Assembly: GCA_963851045.1 (NCBI GenBank)
Contig: CAWKNC010000002.1
Span: forward strand, 1,736,001 to 1,800,000
DNA: 64,000 bases
Direction of reading: 5' to 3'
Source: WHSW01 sp963851045
Lineage (GTDB): Bacteria; Actinomycetota; Thermoleophilia; Solirubrobacterales; 70-9
The stretch's first letter is position 1. Each line of letters begins with the position of its first letter. The notes beneath the pieces were generated by a model. It was not told the DNA's origin. It was given only the letters and a program-made list of their open reading frames with translations, and searched no databases. Shown in pieces: positions 42,101 through 49,935 of this stretch. The position numbers and the translations under genes were made by a program.

Positions 42101-44012
42101 ACACGGTCGAGTAACCGTGCGCCCGCAGCGCCCGCAGCGCCAAAGCTCCCGCAGGCGAGGTCCCCAGGAAACCGAGCGTCTCCGTCTCGAGCACGCCGTC
42201 GAGGTCGAGAGCGCATATCGGGCCCTTGCGCGCGGGCGGAAGATCGTTGAGCAAGGTTGCGGCGAAGTAATCCTGGAGCGCCCGGGCCTGCGCTCGCAGC
42301 GCGCTCTCGCGCGACAGGTCCTTGTCGCGGCGGGCTGCCCACAGCGCCACCAGCGTGAAGAGCAGCCAACGCTCCTCATCCACAGGATGGCCCTCGGCTT
42401 GCTCGAACGACCGGCGAATCGCCGCCGACTGCTCGGGCCAAGCGGCCGCCGCTGCGGCGAGGTCGTAGATCGCGTCTGAGCAGGCGAGATTGCGGTTGGA
42501 GAACGCTCGTTCGGCGGCGTTCAGCTTGAGCGTCGAGCGCTGGTCGCCGTCCATGAACCAGCCGTGACCCATGCGTCCATCGATGACCGACGAGACCTCG
42601 GCACGCAGGAGGTCGCGCATCATCGCGTCGAGCCCGATCACGCGCGCCGCCCGCCACCCGCGACCGTACGCGCGACTGAGCAACGTCGCGGCCACCTCCC
42701 ACACCGGATCCTGCCCTCCGAGGCGGTCCGTGAAGTCGGTGGCGAGCGGCAGCCGCGAGCGTCGCGCGCGCACGTACGAGGCCATCCCGTCCGCGATCTC
42801 GGCATCGACGCGGACGACGCGCCGTTCCTCTGGCAGCCAGCGGCGGTAGAGCAGGCCGTCGGCGAGACCGTGGGCGGGCGCCAGCCACTCCGGGAGCGCC
42901 TGCTCGACGGCGAGGCGATGAGCGCCGAAGTAGCCGAGACCCACGCCCTCGACGAGGAGGTCAGCGTCCTCGGCGGTTGCACCGACGAGCCTGTAGCGCG
43001 CGCGTGTGTGGCCGCGGTCCGGCGGGCCCTCAGAGGTGACGCGCTCGATCGTGTCGAAAGCGAGTGGGGGAACCAAAGCTCTCAGCGTCCGCTCGACGGC
43101 GCTCGGTTCGAGGCGCCGGTGTACCGCCCACTCCTTCCACGTGAGGATCACGGCTGGAAATCGCCGCAGGATGGCGGGCAATGTGTCCTCGCTGCTGAGC
43201 ATCGGCACGGCGAGGACGATCTCCCGCTCGGCCGGACCGACTCGCTCGACAGCGGCCGCTGCGGCGGCGAGCGATTCGCCCGATGCCGGGGAGTCGTCGG
43301 TCACGACGACGGTGGCGGCGCCGCGCAAAAGCCCCTTTTTGTGGGCTGCCATCGCAACGAAGGGACGCATCGTGGTCGCCGCGATTGAACCTGCGTTACT
43401 GCGGCGCAGATGGGCAGCGAGCAGGGGCGCGAGAAAGCTTCCGGAGGTGCGGACTCCGACGATCACGACCCGCTCGCCCAGGGCGCGGGCGGAAAGCTTT
43501 GCCGCCAGGGCTCCCAGGTCGTCGGGATGCTCGTCAAATGCAAGAAATGAGGATGGCGGGCGACAGAGAGCCCCGCTGATGTCCGCCTCGCCGGCGAGCG
43601 CCGCGGCAACACTTCGCGCTTTAGGCAGCTCACTCGACGGAGACGTGTTCGCGACCAGGCAATCCGCAAGGCCGTCAACGAGGTCTCCGATGGACCGATC
43701 GAGCTCGACCAGGCCGCCGCGCCGAAGACTCCTCACACGCGAGATAACCGCCATCGCCATCCGGGCGGCGACCACGAGAGCGCCCGACCCAACCCGCTGA
43801 ACAGCAGCAAGGCGCAGGGTGTCGGGCTCGAGCAGGTCCTCGATCGTCTGGCGCAGCGAGGCGCTGAGCAAGTAGGCATCGAGTCCGTCCTCGTCCTCGA
43901 TCCGCTTGACGATGAGCGCCGCGAGCCCGGCTGGGTGCATCCGCAGCTCACTGGCAAGGAGCGGGGGCGCCGACTGCGGACTGCCTGGGATTGCCTCGGC
44001 CAGAACGCTCAT
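39180..44012 (-). CDS. 1610-aa fusion: PRTase, kinase-like, HAD, Wzx-like flippase, APH kinase
   Basis: Single uninterrupted frame from ATG 44012, which overlaps the GH16 stop (ATGA). Residues 165-300: phosphoribosyltransferase-like with PRPP loop VVVTDDSPASGES. About 330-590: aminoglycoside-phosphotransferase-like region ending KLNAAERAFSNRNLACSDAIYDLA, with catalytic motifs degenerate. About 598-835: HAD phosphatase (ALDLDGVLETET; VLVSGRSAGEV; GIDKGYGVREL; AFAAGDTAEDLAMF). About 836-865: short Cys-containing tail (GSCPACRVP). About 920-1330: 12-14-helix polysaccharide flippase. About 1340-1600: intact APH-type kinase (GWVHGDLWAGNLLL; GIVDWEAAQPND). An internal ATG at the MSVAERVGG stretch could start a separate flippase gene, but no stop separates the halves. 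Likely makes, flips and phosphorylates a glycan precursor; inference. Confidence 0.8.
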   Translation of the reverse strand: MSVLAEAIPGSPQSAPPLLASELRMHPAGLAALIVKRIEDEDGLDAYLLSASLRQTIEDLLEPDTLRLAAVQRVGSGALVVAARMAMAVISRVRSLRRGGLVELDRSIGDLVDGLADCLVANTSPSSELPKARSVAAALAGEADISGALCRPPSSFLAFDEHPDDLGALAAKLSARALGERVVIVGVRTSGSFLAPLLAAHLRRSNAGSIAATTMRPFVAMAAHKKGLLRGAATVVVTDDSPASGESLAAAAAAVERVGPAEREIVLAVPMLSSEDTLPAILRRFPAVILTWKEWAVHRRLEPSAVERTLRALVPPLAFDTIERVTSEGPPDRGHTRARYRLVGATAEDADLLVEGVGLGYFGAHRLAVEQALPEWLAPAHGLADGLLYRRWLPEERRVVRVDAEIADGMASYVRARRSRLPLATDFTDRLGGQDPVWEVAATLLSRAYGRGWRAARVIGLDAMMRDLLRAEVSSVIDGRMGHGWFMDGDQRSTLKLNAAERAFSNRNLACSDAIYDLAAAAAAWPEQSAAIRRSFEQAEGHPVDEERWLLFTLVALWAARRDKDLSRESALRAQARALQDYFAATLLNDLPPARKGPICALDLDGVLETETLGFLGTSPAGALALRALRAHGYSTVLVSGRSAGEVQERCERYGLEVGVAEYGAVVVGGERRGLLADSQAAAVDRLRDRLRDMPDVVIGADHEYVVRASALAEADGRRVPLGEAATAAARAAASPVEIRAIVGEEQTDLVPVGIDKGYGVRELADCQGAELPLAFAAGDTAEDLAMFALARMATAPANASEEIRAAGVSVSRRTYQPGLVEAVGKLIGHRPGSCPACRVPAQTSGRRALMGVLGARERGSFGMAAGLVRLGLNGCALMSVAERVGGPPAGPTGLRSRFGAHARVPLFRDGYALALNSAVTAVLGLAYWVVAAHVYSPYVVGINSALIAAMMFVAGIATLNLSNVLVRFLPEGGDRARRFVAGSYAVTAATAALLSAVLVFKLVELPEELRFFNDVSGLAPAFAVATIVWCIFVLQDAVLTGIGRAVWVPLENGVFAVLKLGLLVAFAGVLSEFGIFASWAIAMGLCVIGVNVIMFARLLPERRGGAVAPNLVRTRAFAGYFVADWACAISWLAGTTLLPVVVTSVAGADTNATFALSWAVAFPLYAVSTAIGTALVVHGSKSPGDLPALIRQSFWQGAAILGACVAVLVIAAPLALQLFGDDYAAEGATLLRILALGALPNLVVALWLARARVLRRLRLPAVLLCGQAVLTLILVGPLLNSLGATGAGVAWAIGQTALAAGVLAVGVVIRRPRRRDAHVVRTLTGARTLQRLPTDSDVRVVAAVSEDGSRQLVKFGESATARARLARHVQAVATLRAMSQLGAWRRLLPVITHVAETTVVERAILGVDGRRLPADRVLSAATSALPPFYAATEGDVSDDLLARWVEARREPLVKIAGDRGRAFTERLETTVAGRAARGGWVHGDLWAGNLLLSADGSSLTGIVDWEAAQPNDLPIADVAHLLVCLRMQASGRPLGTVVRRLADGTDELTAAERRLLDGCLPSQADPLDDALLAHLGWLHHVAMRVGQTPKGPSVIWVRRTVRPVLEGAR

Positions 44013-44824
44013 CGTGTTACCCGAACCCAGTCGATCAGGTACTTCGCAGGAAACTTCGTCGCCCGCGTCGGCGACGGGTCGCCGTCGACTGCGAGATTTG
44101 CGATCAGGTACATGGGCTGGCTTGGCACCTTTGCTCCGCTCACGCTCCAGCGTCGCCGCCCATCGACGAGCCAGACGAGCTTTCCCGGTCGCCAATCGAT
44201 CGAGAACCGGTGCCATCCTGGGCTCAGCGGTCCCCAATCGCGTCCGAGCGACCGCTCCTTGCCACCGGCGCGATAGTGCAGGTGCATCTGCACCGTGTTC
44301 GGCTCGTCGCTGGTCATCTCCATGACGTCGATCTCCGGCTCGGAGCGCCGCGTCGTCGGCAGCATCCAGAACGCGGGCCAGAGGCCGGGGCCCGAGGGGA
44401 CGCGGGCGCGGATCGTCGCCCGACCGTAGGTGAAGGCGAACCGTGGACCGTCCTCCGGCCCAGGACCCGTGCTGATCATCCCCGATGCGAAGCGGTACTT
44501 GCGACCATCCGACCCCACCACTTTCCTGCGCGCGGCGATCAGCTCCGCATTGCCATCGCCAACCTGGACCTGGCGCGGCTGATACCACTCCAACTCGTCG
44601 TTGGTCGCGATGGTGCAGCCGCCGTCTGACCACCAGTGACATGTACGCCATCGGCTGGGCGAGAGGGTCGACCCGTCGAAGTCATCCATGAACAGCACCT
44701 CTCGCGACCGCGGCTCGGGCGACGGCTCCTCCGCCTCCCCGCTGAGCGCGGGTCCGACAAGCCCGACGCCCCCGAGCGCCAGCACGAGCGTGAGGAGGAT
44801 CAGGATCTTGTTACTCCGCGTCAC
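44009..44824 (-). CDS. Secreted GH16 family glycoside hydrolase
   Basis: Exported endo-beta-glucanase-like enzyme of 271 aa. A signal peptide or anchor lies at ILILLTLVLALGGVGLVGPAL. The GH16 catalytic motif is present as EIDVMEM (nucleophile and acid/base Glu). Flanking family features are FTYGRATIRARVP, GLWPAFWMLP, WHRFSIDWRPGKLVWLVDG and PMYLIANLAV. GTG 44824 is used; it overlaps the FemAB-like stop by 14 nt. Within a glycan biosynthesis island it may trim or remodel the polymer. Confidence 0.9.
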   Translation of the reverse strand: MTRSNKILILLTLVLALGGVGLVGPALSGEAEEPSPEPRSREVLFMDDFDGSTLSPSRWRTCHWWSDGGCTIATNDELEWYQPRQVQVGDGNAELIAARRKVVGSDGRKYRFASGMISTGPGPEDGPRFAFTYGRATIRARVPSGPGLWPAFWMLPTTRRSEPEIDVMEMTSDEPNTVQMHLHYRAGGKERSLGRDWGPLSPGWHRFSIDWRPGKLVWLVDGRRRWSVSGAKVPSQPMYLIANLAVDGDPSPTRATKFPAKYLIDWVRVTR

Positions 44825-45860
44825 GAAACCCAACGACCCGCTTCACGGCTCCACGCACCAGCCCATCCGCTCGGGTGATCGGCGCGCGCTCGAAGCGATA
44901 CTCGGCGTACTTGACCGGCCGCGCCCCGAGCTTCTCTTTGAACCTCGCCAGGTTGCTCGAGGCTCCGCTCTCGCCCATCTGATAGCTGCGACACCCAGCT
45001 GCGCACGCCTCCTGGATCGCATGCCAGTGCAACAGCTCGTTCGCAGCGACCGGGCCGCACAGCGCCTTGTCCATCGCGCCCCTCGTATAGCTGGCGTTGC
45101 GCCCGAGCAGGACGACGATCCCCGCGACCGGGCTGCCGGCGCGGTAGGCGATCCACAGACGCAGGCGATCGCCCAGCGCGTCGGCGATGCGGTCGAGCTT
45201 TCCGGCGCGATCCCGCCGGCCGGCGCGAAGGCGCGCGAGAAAAAGGGGCTCGTTCTGAGCCGCCGCCCACCGTTTCAGCGAGAGGTCGAACAGATGCTGG
45301 TAGTCGCGCAGGGCCTGGGGGCTGGACTCACAGCGAACCTCAAGCTCGGCTCGCTGCGCCTTGCGCACGGCGCGCCGGGCCGACGACGCGAAGCGCTGCG
45401 TCCAGACCTCGTCGGGTCCGCCCGCCAGGTCCAGAACATGGGCGAGGCGCGGCACGGTCACCACCCGACGACCGCTGGTCGCCCCCTCCCAAAGCGAGGC
45501 TTTCAGGGGGTTTGGACGAACCGTGGTTCGCAGCGCCGGGAGGGCGCGCAGGTCGTCGACGATGAGGGCCAGATCCCGCGGCGTGAGATCGCCGTCGGCC
45601 AGCGTTCCGCCCATCCCCCACGCCTCGGGCATCGACCCCTGGGGCGCGAGCGACGGAGGTAGCGGGCGCCGGCGCCGCGCCAGCGGCAGCACGACTCGCG
45701 CGCCCGCCGCCCCTTCATAAAGACGACTCGCGTCCTCGAACTCCCCGCTGCTGCATATCGCATCGAGCCAGGCCGGCCCCTGACAGGCGAGCCCGTCCTC
45801 ATCCAGTTCGATCAGGTCATCCCAAACAGAGCGCGGCGCGGGGCTGGCGACGAAGGTCAC
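44811..45860 (-). CDS. FemAB-like / BioF2-like GNAT acetyltransferase
   Basis: Protein of 349 aa with the double-GNAT architecture of polysaccharide-cluster CelD/BioF2 and FemAB proteins: WLDAICSSGEFEDASRLYEG in the first half, WTQRFASSARRAVRKAQRAELEV, then GSPVAGIVVLLGRNASYTRGAMD and ELLHWHAIQEACAAGCRSYQMG in the second. FKEKLGARPVKYAEYRF is the common C-terminal strand. It likely transfers an acyl or aminoacyl group onto a lipid-linked sugar. GTG 45860 overlaps the GT2 stop. Confidence 0.85.
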   Translation of the reverse strand: MTFVASPAPRSVWDDLIELDEDGLACQGPAWLDAICSSGEFEDASRLYEGAAGARVVLPLARRRRPLPPSLAPQGSMPEAWGMGGTLADGDLTPRDLALIVDDLRALPALRTTVRPNPLKASLWEGATSGRRVVTVPRLAHVLDLAGGPDEVWTQRFASSARRAVRKAQRAELEVRCESSPQALRDYQHLFDLSLKRWAAAQNEPLFLARLRAGRRDRAGKLDRIADALGDRLRLWIAYRAGSPVAGIVVLLGRNASYTRGAMDKALCGPVAANELLHWHAIQEACAAGCRSYQMGESGASSNLARFKEKLGARPVKYAEYRFERAPITRADGLVRGAVKRVVGFRDAE

Positions 45861-46819
45861 GATGTCTGCCCCCGAGATCGCGCATGGTGGCGGCTGCGCA
45901 TGTACGCAAACGGTCCGACGAGCATGCCCACCCGCTCGAGCAGCTTGAGACGGGTCGGGTATTCGGCGGGAAGCCGGGCGTTCTTGGTCGAGCGCCGACC
46001 CACAGCGTGGCGCAGGCCGGCGGGCCCACGACGTACCGCGGTCGCGATCAGGCGTGGATCGCGAATCAGGCTTCGGGTCAGATAGGCCGTCAGGCCGACG
46101 CCGTAGCCAAAGACCTGGCGCTCGAGGGCGTCCATCCCCTTCGGGTGGCGATGGCGCACCACGGCGGCGGGCTCATAGACCAGTTGCTCTCCTCTGCGAA
46201 TCACCTCGAAGAACGCTGACAGGTCGTCTCCGCCGCGCGCCGGCGTCCCGGTCCCCAGCGCGGGATCGAAGTTGCCGGCCGCGGCGAGGGCCGCCGTTCG
46301 AAACGCCATGTTCGCGCCAGATCCCAGGCTGCCAGCCGTAAAGGGAAACAGCGGGTCGGCCGGGCGATGGGTCGAGAGATCGAAGGCTCGGCGCGCGGAC
46401 CCCTTGTCGAATCCGGCGTAGGCCTCCAGGAGTTCCTGGGCCGGTGTTTCGAGCTCGTGAGCGACGATGCGCCCGGTTACGCAGGTCACGGCCTCGGACG
46501 AGTCGAACGCGTCGCACAGGCGCTCGAGCCAGGTCGGCTCCGCGACAACGTCGTCGTCGGTGAACGCGACGAGAGGTGTGTCGACCCGCTCGAGACCATG
46601 GTTATGCGCTGCCGCCAGGCCCGCGCTGTCGCCGGGCAGGTATTCGATGCTCGGGTTACCGAGCGCCTCGATGACACCCGGGGTCGCCGCGCCTCCCGGC
46701 GCGTCGTCCACGACGACGATGCGGCTCGCACGCACGGTTTGCCGAAGCAGCGACTCGAGACATTCCCGCAGGTCGCCGGGCCGGTCGCACGTGGCGACGA
46801 CCACGCTTATCTCGCGCAT
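45857..46819 (-). CDS. Family 2 glycosyltransferase
   Basis: GT-A enzyme of 320 aa: ISVVVATCDRPGDLRECLESLL, VVVDDAPGG, SAGLAAAHNHGLERV, VAFTDDDVVAEPTWLERL (DDD metal motif), GSGANMAFRTAALAAAGNF and GGDDLSAFFEVIRRG. Closest in style to actinobacterial rhamnosyl- or galactosyltransferases of surface glycans. ATG 46819 is 1 nt after the stop of the next upstream gene. Confidence 0.9.
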   Translation of the reverse strand: MREISVVVATCDRPGDLRECLESLLRQTVRASRIVVVDDAPGGAATPGVIEALGNPSIEYLPGDSAGLAAAHNHGLERVDTPLVAFTDDDVVAEPTWLERLCDAFDSSEAVTCVTGRIVAHELETPAQELLEAYAGFDKGSARRAFDLSTHRPADPLFPFTAGSLGSGANMAFRTAALAAAGNFDPALGTGTPARGGDDLSAFFEVIRRGEQLVYEPAAVVRHRHPKGMDALERQVFGYGVGLTAYLTRSLIRDPRLIATAVRRGPAGLRHAVGRRSTKNARLPAEYPTRLKLLERVGMLVGPFAYMRSRHHARSRGQTS

Positions 46820-46820
46820 C

Positions 46821-47717
46821 TCAGGCCGCGTCGTGCGTGGCTGAGCTCGCGCCGAGGTCGGCCCGGGCTCGCCTACTGCGCCTTGCCGCGCGCTCGCGCG
46901 CGATGAGTCGCAGGACTCGATAGCCGTCGCGAAAAGTGTTGAGATTGCTGGAGCCATGAATGCGCGCCCCTTCGAAACTCGGAATCTCGGCGACTCGAAG
47001 CCCGGCGGCGAGCACTCGCACGTTCATCAGGGTCTCGATCTCGAAACCATCTGCATCGCCTTCGATAACCGGAAGGATCCGGCGCCAGAAGGCGTTATAG
47101 CCGTAGCAGAGGTCCGAATAGCGACCGCCGAACGCCGTGCGCACGAGACGTCGCAGTGCCCAGTTGCCAGCGTAACGAAGCGGCCCCATGTCATCGGTAC
47201 CTCCGCCCTGCATGAAACGCGACCCCTTGACGAAGTCGGCGCCTCGCGTGAGGCAGCTCACAAATAGCGGGATCTCGTGCGGATCGGCGGAACCGTCAGC
47301 GTCAAGCGTGACGATGATCTCGCCGGTGGCCGCCCCGAACCCCGCCTGAAGCGCGGCACCCTTACCCGGGCGGTCCTGCCCGATGATGCGGATCGAGGGC
47401 AGCAGGCTCTTGGCGATCTCGGGTGTGCCATCGGTGGAACCACCATCGACGAGGATCACCTCGTGGACCCAGGTCGGGATGCCGGGCAGCACGTACCCAA
47501 GGTTCTCGGCTTCGTTGATCGTCGGCACGACCACGCTGACCGTCGCGTGATTTCGGGGCGCTGGAGCAATTCGCTTCGTCGGCAGCCGAAGCGGTCGGGC
47601 CAGCGCCTCGGATTCGTCCTCGGCCTCGTCGTCGGAGTGCGTCGCGAGCTTGAAGCGCCCGGTGCGCAGCTTCGGAGGAGCCTGCTCGATCGGCTCCGTT
47701 CGTGCCGTCAATTTCAT
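46821..47717 (-). CDS. DPM1-type family 2 glycosyltransferase
   Basis: Dolichol/polyprenyl-phosphate-mannose-synthase-like enzyme of 298 aa. It has a basic unstructured N terminus (about 60 residues), then VSVVVPTINEAENLGYVLPGIP, EVILVDGGSTDGTPE, GKGAALQAGFGAATGEIIVTLDADGS (DxD) and KGSRFMQGGGTDDMG. SDLCYGYNAFWR is typical of this group. It lacks C-terminal membrane helices. ATG 47717 is used (GGTGA upstream); ATG 47729 is possible. First gene of the minus-strand island, with its promoter probably between 47730 and 47820. Confidence 0.9.
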   Translation of the reverse strand: MKLTARTEPIEQAPPKLRTGRFKLATHSDDEAEDESEALARPLRLPTKRIAPAPRNHATVSVVVPTINEAENLGYVLPGIPTWVHEVILVDGGSTDGTPEIAKSLLPSIRIIGQDRPGKGAALQAGFGAATGEIIVTLDADGSADPHEIPLFVSCLTRGADFVKGSRFMQGGGTDDMGPLRYAGNWALRRLVRTAFGGRYSDLCYGYNAFWRRILPVIEGDADGFEIETLMNVRVLAAGLRVAEIPSFEGARIHGSSNLNTFRDGYRVLRLIARERAARRSRRARADLGASSATHDAA

Positions 47718-47820
47718 ACCGTCACCCATTCAAAGGTCCCCATGCCATCGGATCCTTCCTCCGGTCCCCCGGGTCTATTACCCACGCCTCCCGGCGCGGA
47801 CTTTAGAGAAAAATCGCTTA

Positions 47821-49534
47821 ATGGACGAATGTTTGGACGGATATCCGATGCGGGCCCATTTTGCGTTTTTTCCAGGGTTTTGGCTCGTCGTCTCTACAGT
47901 TCTCGGTTCTGTGCGCAGGGCCTCAAGACATGTCGCGGTGCTCCTGGGTGCGCTGGCCATAGGTCTCGCAGCCGCGTCCACGGCCGCGGCCGAGATCTCG
48001 GTACGAGCCCCAGCGGAATCTGTCGCCGCCGCGAAATCAAAGACTCGCCTGAGCCTCGCCGCACCGGCAAAGGCGCGTACTGGCGACCTCCTCATCGCGG
48101 CGCTCGGAATCGGGCGTGACGGCGCGCGTAAGTCTGCGGCCGTGAAGCCCCCCGCGGGCTGGACCCTCGTCTCGCAAAAGGCCAAGGGCGGCGCGGTCTC
48201 CTCCGCGATCTACTCCCACGTCTTCGCCGAAGGCGAGCAGAGGTACCGCTTCAAGACCCGTCCTGCGATCGGCGGCACCGCCTTCATTGTCGCGCTCGAC
48301 GGGGTTCGACACCTCACAGCCCATCGAGGCCGTCGCCTCCAAGGTCACCAGGGCCAAGAGATCGGTGAAGGCTCCCTCGCTGAACGCCGCGACCGCGGGC
48401 GCCATGCTTCTCACCGCCTATGCCGGCACGACGAAGAGAGGCGGGAAGCGCTCCTGGAAACCGCCGGCGGGCATGACGGAGCTCGGCGACCTCGGTGCCG
48501 GCAAACGCTCCGGCAGTCTCGCGAGCGCCACCGTCGGTCGCAGCGGCCCGACTGGCACCAAGTCCGCCCGGGCCGCCGTCAAACAACAGATTGCGGTGGG
48601 GACGTCGATCACGCTGCGCCCGCAACCAGAGCCCGTTGCGCTGATCGTCGATACCGACATCTTCAGCGACGCTGACGATGTCGGCGCGCTCGCGATCGCA
48701 CACGCATTGCAGCTTCGCGAGGAAGCGAAGCTCCTCGCGGTGGCGGTCAACACTCGTACGAGCAGGCCTGCGGTCGCGACAAACTCTTGGCGGTGCGTCG
48801 CCGCGATCAATGATTTCTACGGCGCCGCCGACGTGCCGATCGGTACGCATCTGCCGAACAACGGAAGCGAGGTGAACACGGTCGACTTCGTGGGGCCGTG
48901 CGCCCAGCTGGCCTCACCGTCGACGCCGACACCGCAAAGCGCCGTCGATGTCTACCGCCGGGCCCTGGCCGGCGCCGACGACCAGAGCGTGGTGATCGCC
49001 TCGGCCGGGTACTTCGGCAACCTCGCAGATCTGCTGCGTTCGCCGCCGGATTCGATCAGCCCGCTCAGCGGCGCCGAGTTGGTCGCCAGCAAGGTACGCA
49101 CGCTTGTGGCCATGGGCGGCGGCTATCCGAGCCGGGGTGGCGAGACCAACCTGAGCGGAGACCCAGCAGCGGCACAGCACGTCGCCGCGAACTGGCCGAC
49201 CAAGCTCGTCTGGGCCGGGTACGAGGTCGGCGACCAGGTCCACACGGGTCAGACGATCGCCCGAGTGCACCCCACGAACTCGCCGGTCCGGGTCGCCTAC
49301 GAGGCCTTCGTCGGCCCCGGCAACTGGATCTATTCCTACGACCTGGTGGCCCTCTACCACGCAATACGACCCACGGGTTCGCCGCTCTCGGAGGTCGGCC
49401 CGGGCCGCAACACAATCACCTCGACGGGAGCAAACACCTTCACGTTCGGCGAGGGCGACCAGTGGTACCTGCAGCTGGCGGATCCACCGTCGCTCGAGGC
49501 CTCGATCGAGGCGCTGCTGGGCGTGTTGCCGTAG
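47821..49534 (+). CDS. Secreted nucleoside-hydrolase-like protein (one frameshift)
   Basis: Exported protein, 570 aa after removing one extra G in the GGGG run at 48301-48304 (restoring VALDGFDTSQPIEAV). The signal peptide follows VRRASRHVAVLLGAL. GTG 47911 is a good alternative start; ATG 47848 another. Residues about 60-275 are a beta-rich module with two related halves (PPAGWTLVSQ and PPAGMTELGD). The C-terminal 300 residues resemble inosine-uridine nucleoside hydrolases: IVDTDIFSDADDVGALAIAHAL matches the DTDxxxDDxxAL calcium-ribose motif. It probably cleaves nucleosides or related N-glycosides outside the cell. Confidence 0.78.
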
Positions 49535-49811
49535 CCGTAGCGCGCCTCCCCCGAACTGCTCGACCTGACTACCGCTGAGCGGGACTGAGGCCGATCAGTT
49601 CGCGGGGCGGAGCAGGCCGCGCGGTGCGGCCATGGCGTGAGAAAGCGAAAGGCCCTATATCGAGCCACGAACGGGTTTTGAACTCAAGACCCGGCGTCCC
49701 GGCGTTGCTTTCCGTGCTTCTGGCAGCCCTCGCCCTGGGAGTCGGGGCGACAGGGGACTACGGGTCAATGCCGTATCCCCCGGCGTTACGGACACTGAGG
49801 GCTGGTCGTTC

Positions 49812-49913
49812 ATGGAAGAACGGGAAAGGGACACGGGGATCATCTACCTGATGACCGCGGGATTCGTTACTGGCGAGATCCCTCACGTTGACGGCGGCGG
49901 TCGGCTTGCCTGA
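49812..49913 (+). pseudogene. 3' remnant of an SDR gene
   Basis: A 33-codon open stretch encodes DTGIIYLMTAGFVTGEIPHVDGGGRLA, the characteristic C-terminal end of classical short-chain dehydrogenases (FVTGxxxxVDGG). No Rossmann or YxxxK part lies upstream: 49535-49811 shows no recognisable gene. This looks like a leftover of deletion or rearrangement at the border between two gene blocks. Confidence 0.65.
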
Positions 49914-49935
49914 GGACGACAAACCGGTCGAGTCA

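Noticed and set aside
49660..49720. tRNA-like stretch around ggttttgaactcaagacccggcgtcccggcg
   Set aside because: I could not fold it into a cloverleaf with acceptor and anticodon stems; no tRNA supported.
49624..49851. 75-codon plus-strand frame with a hydrophobic stretch
   Set aside because: No ribosome site, overlaps the SDR remnant, and the hydrophobic stretch has no signal-peptide form or homologue I recognise.
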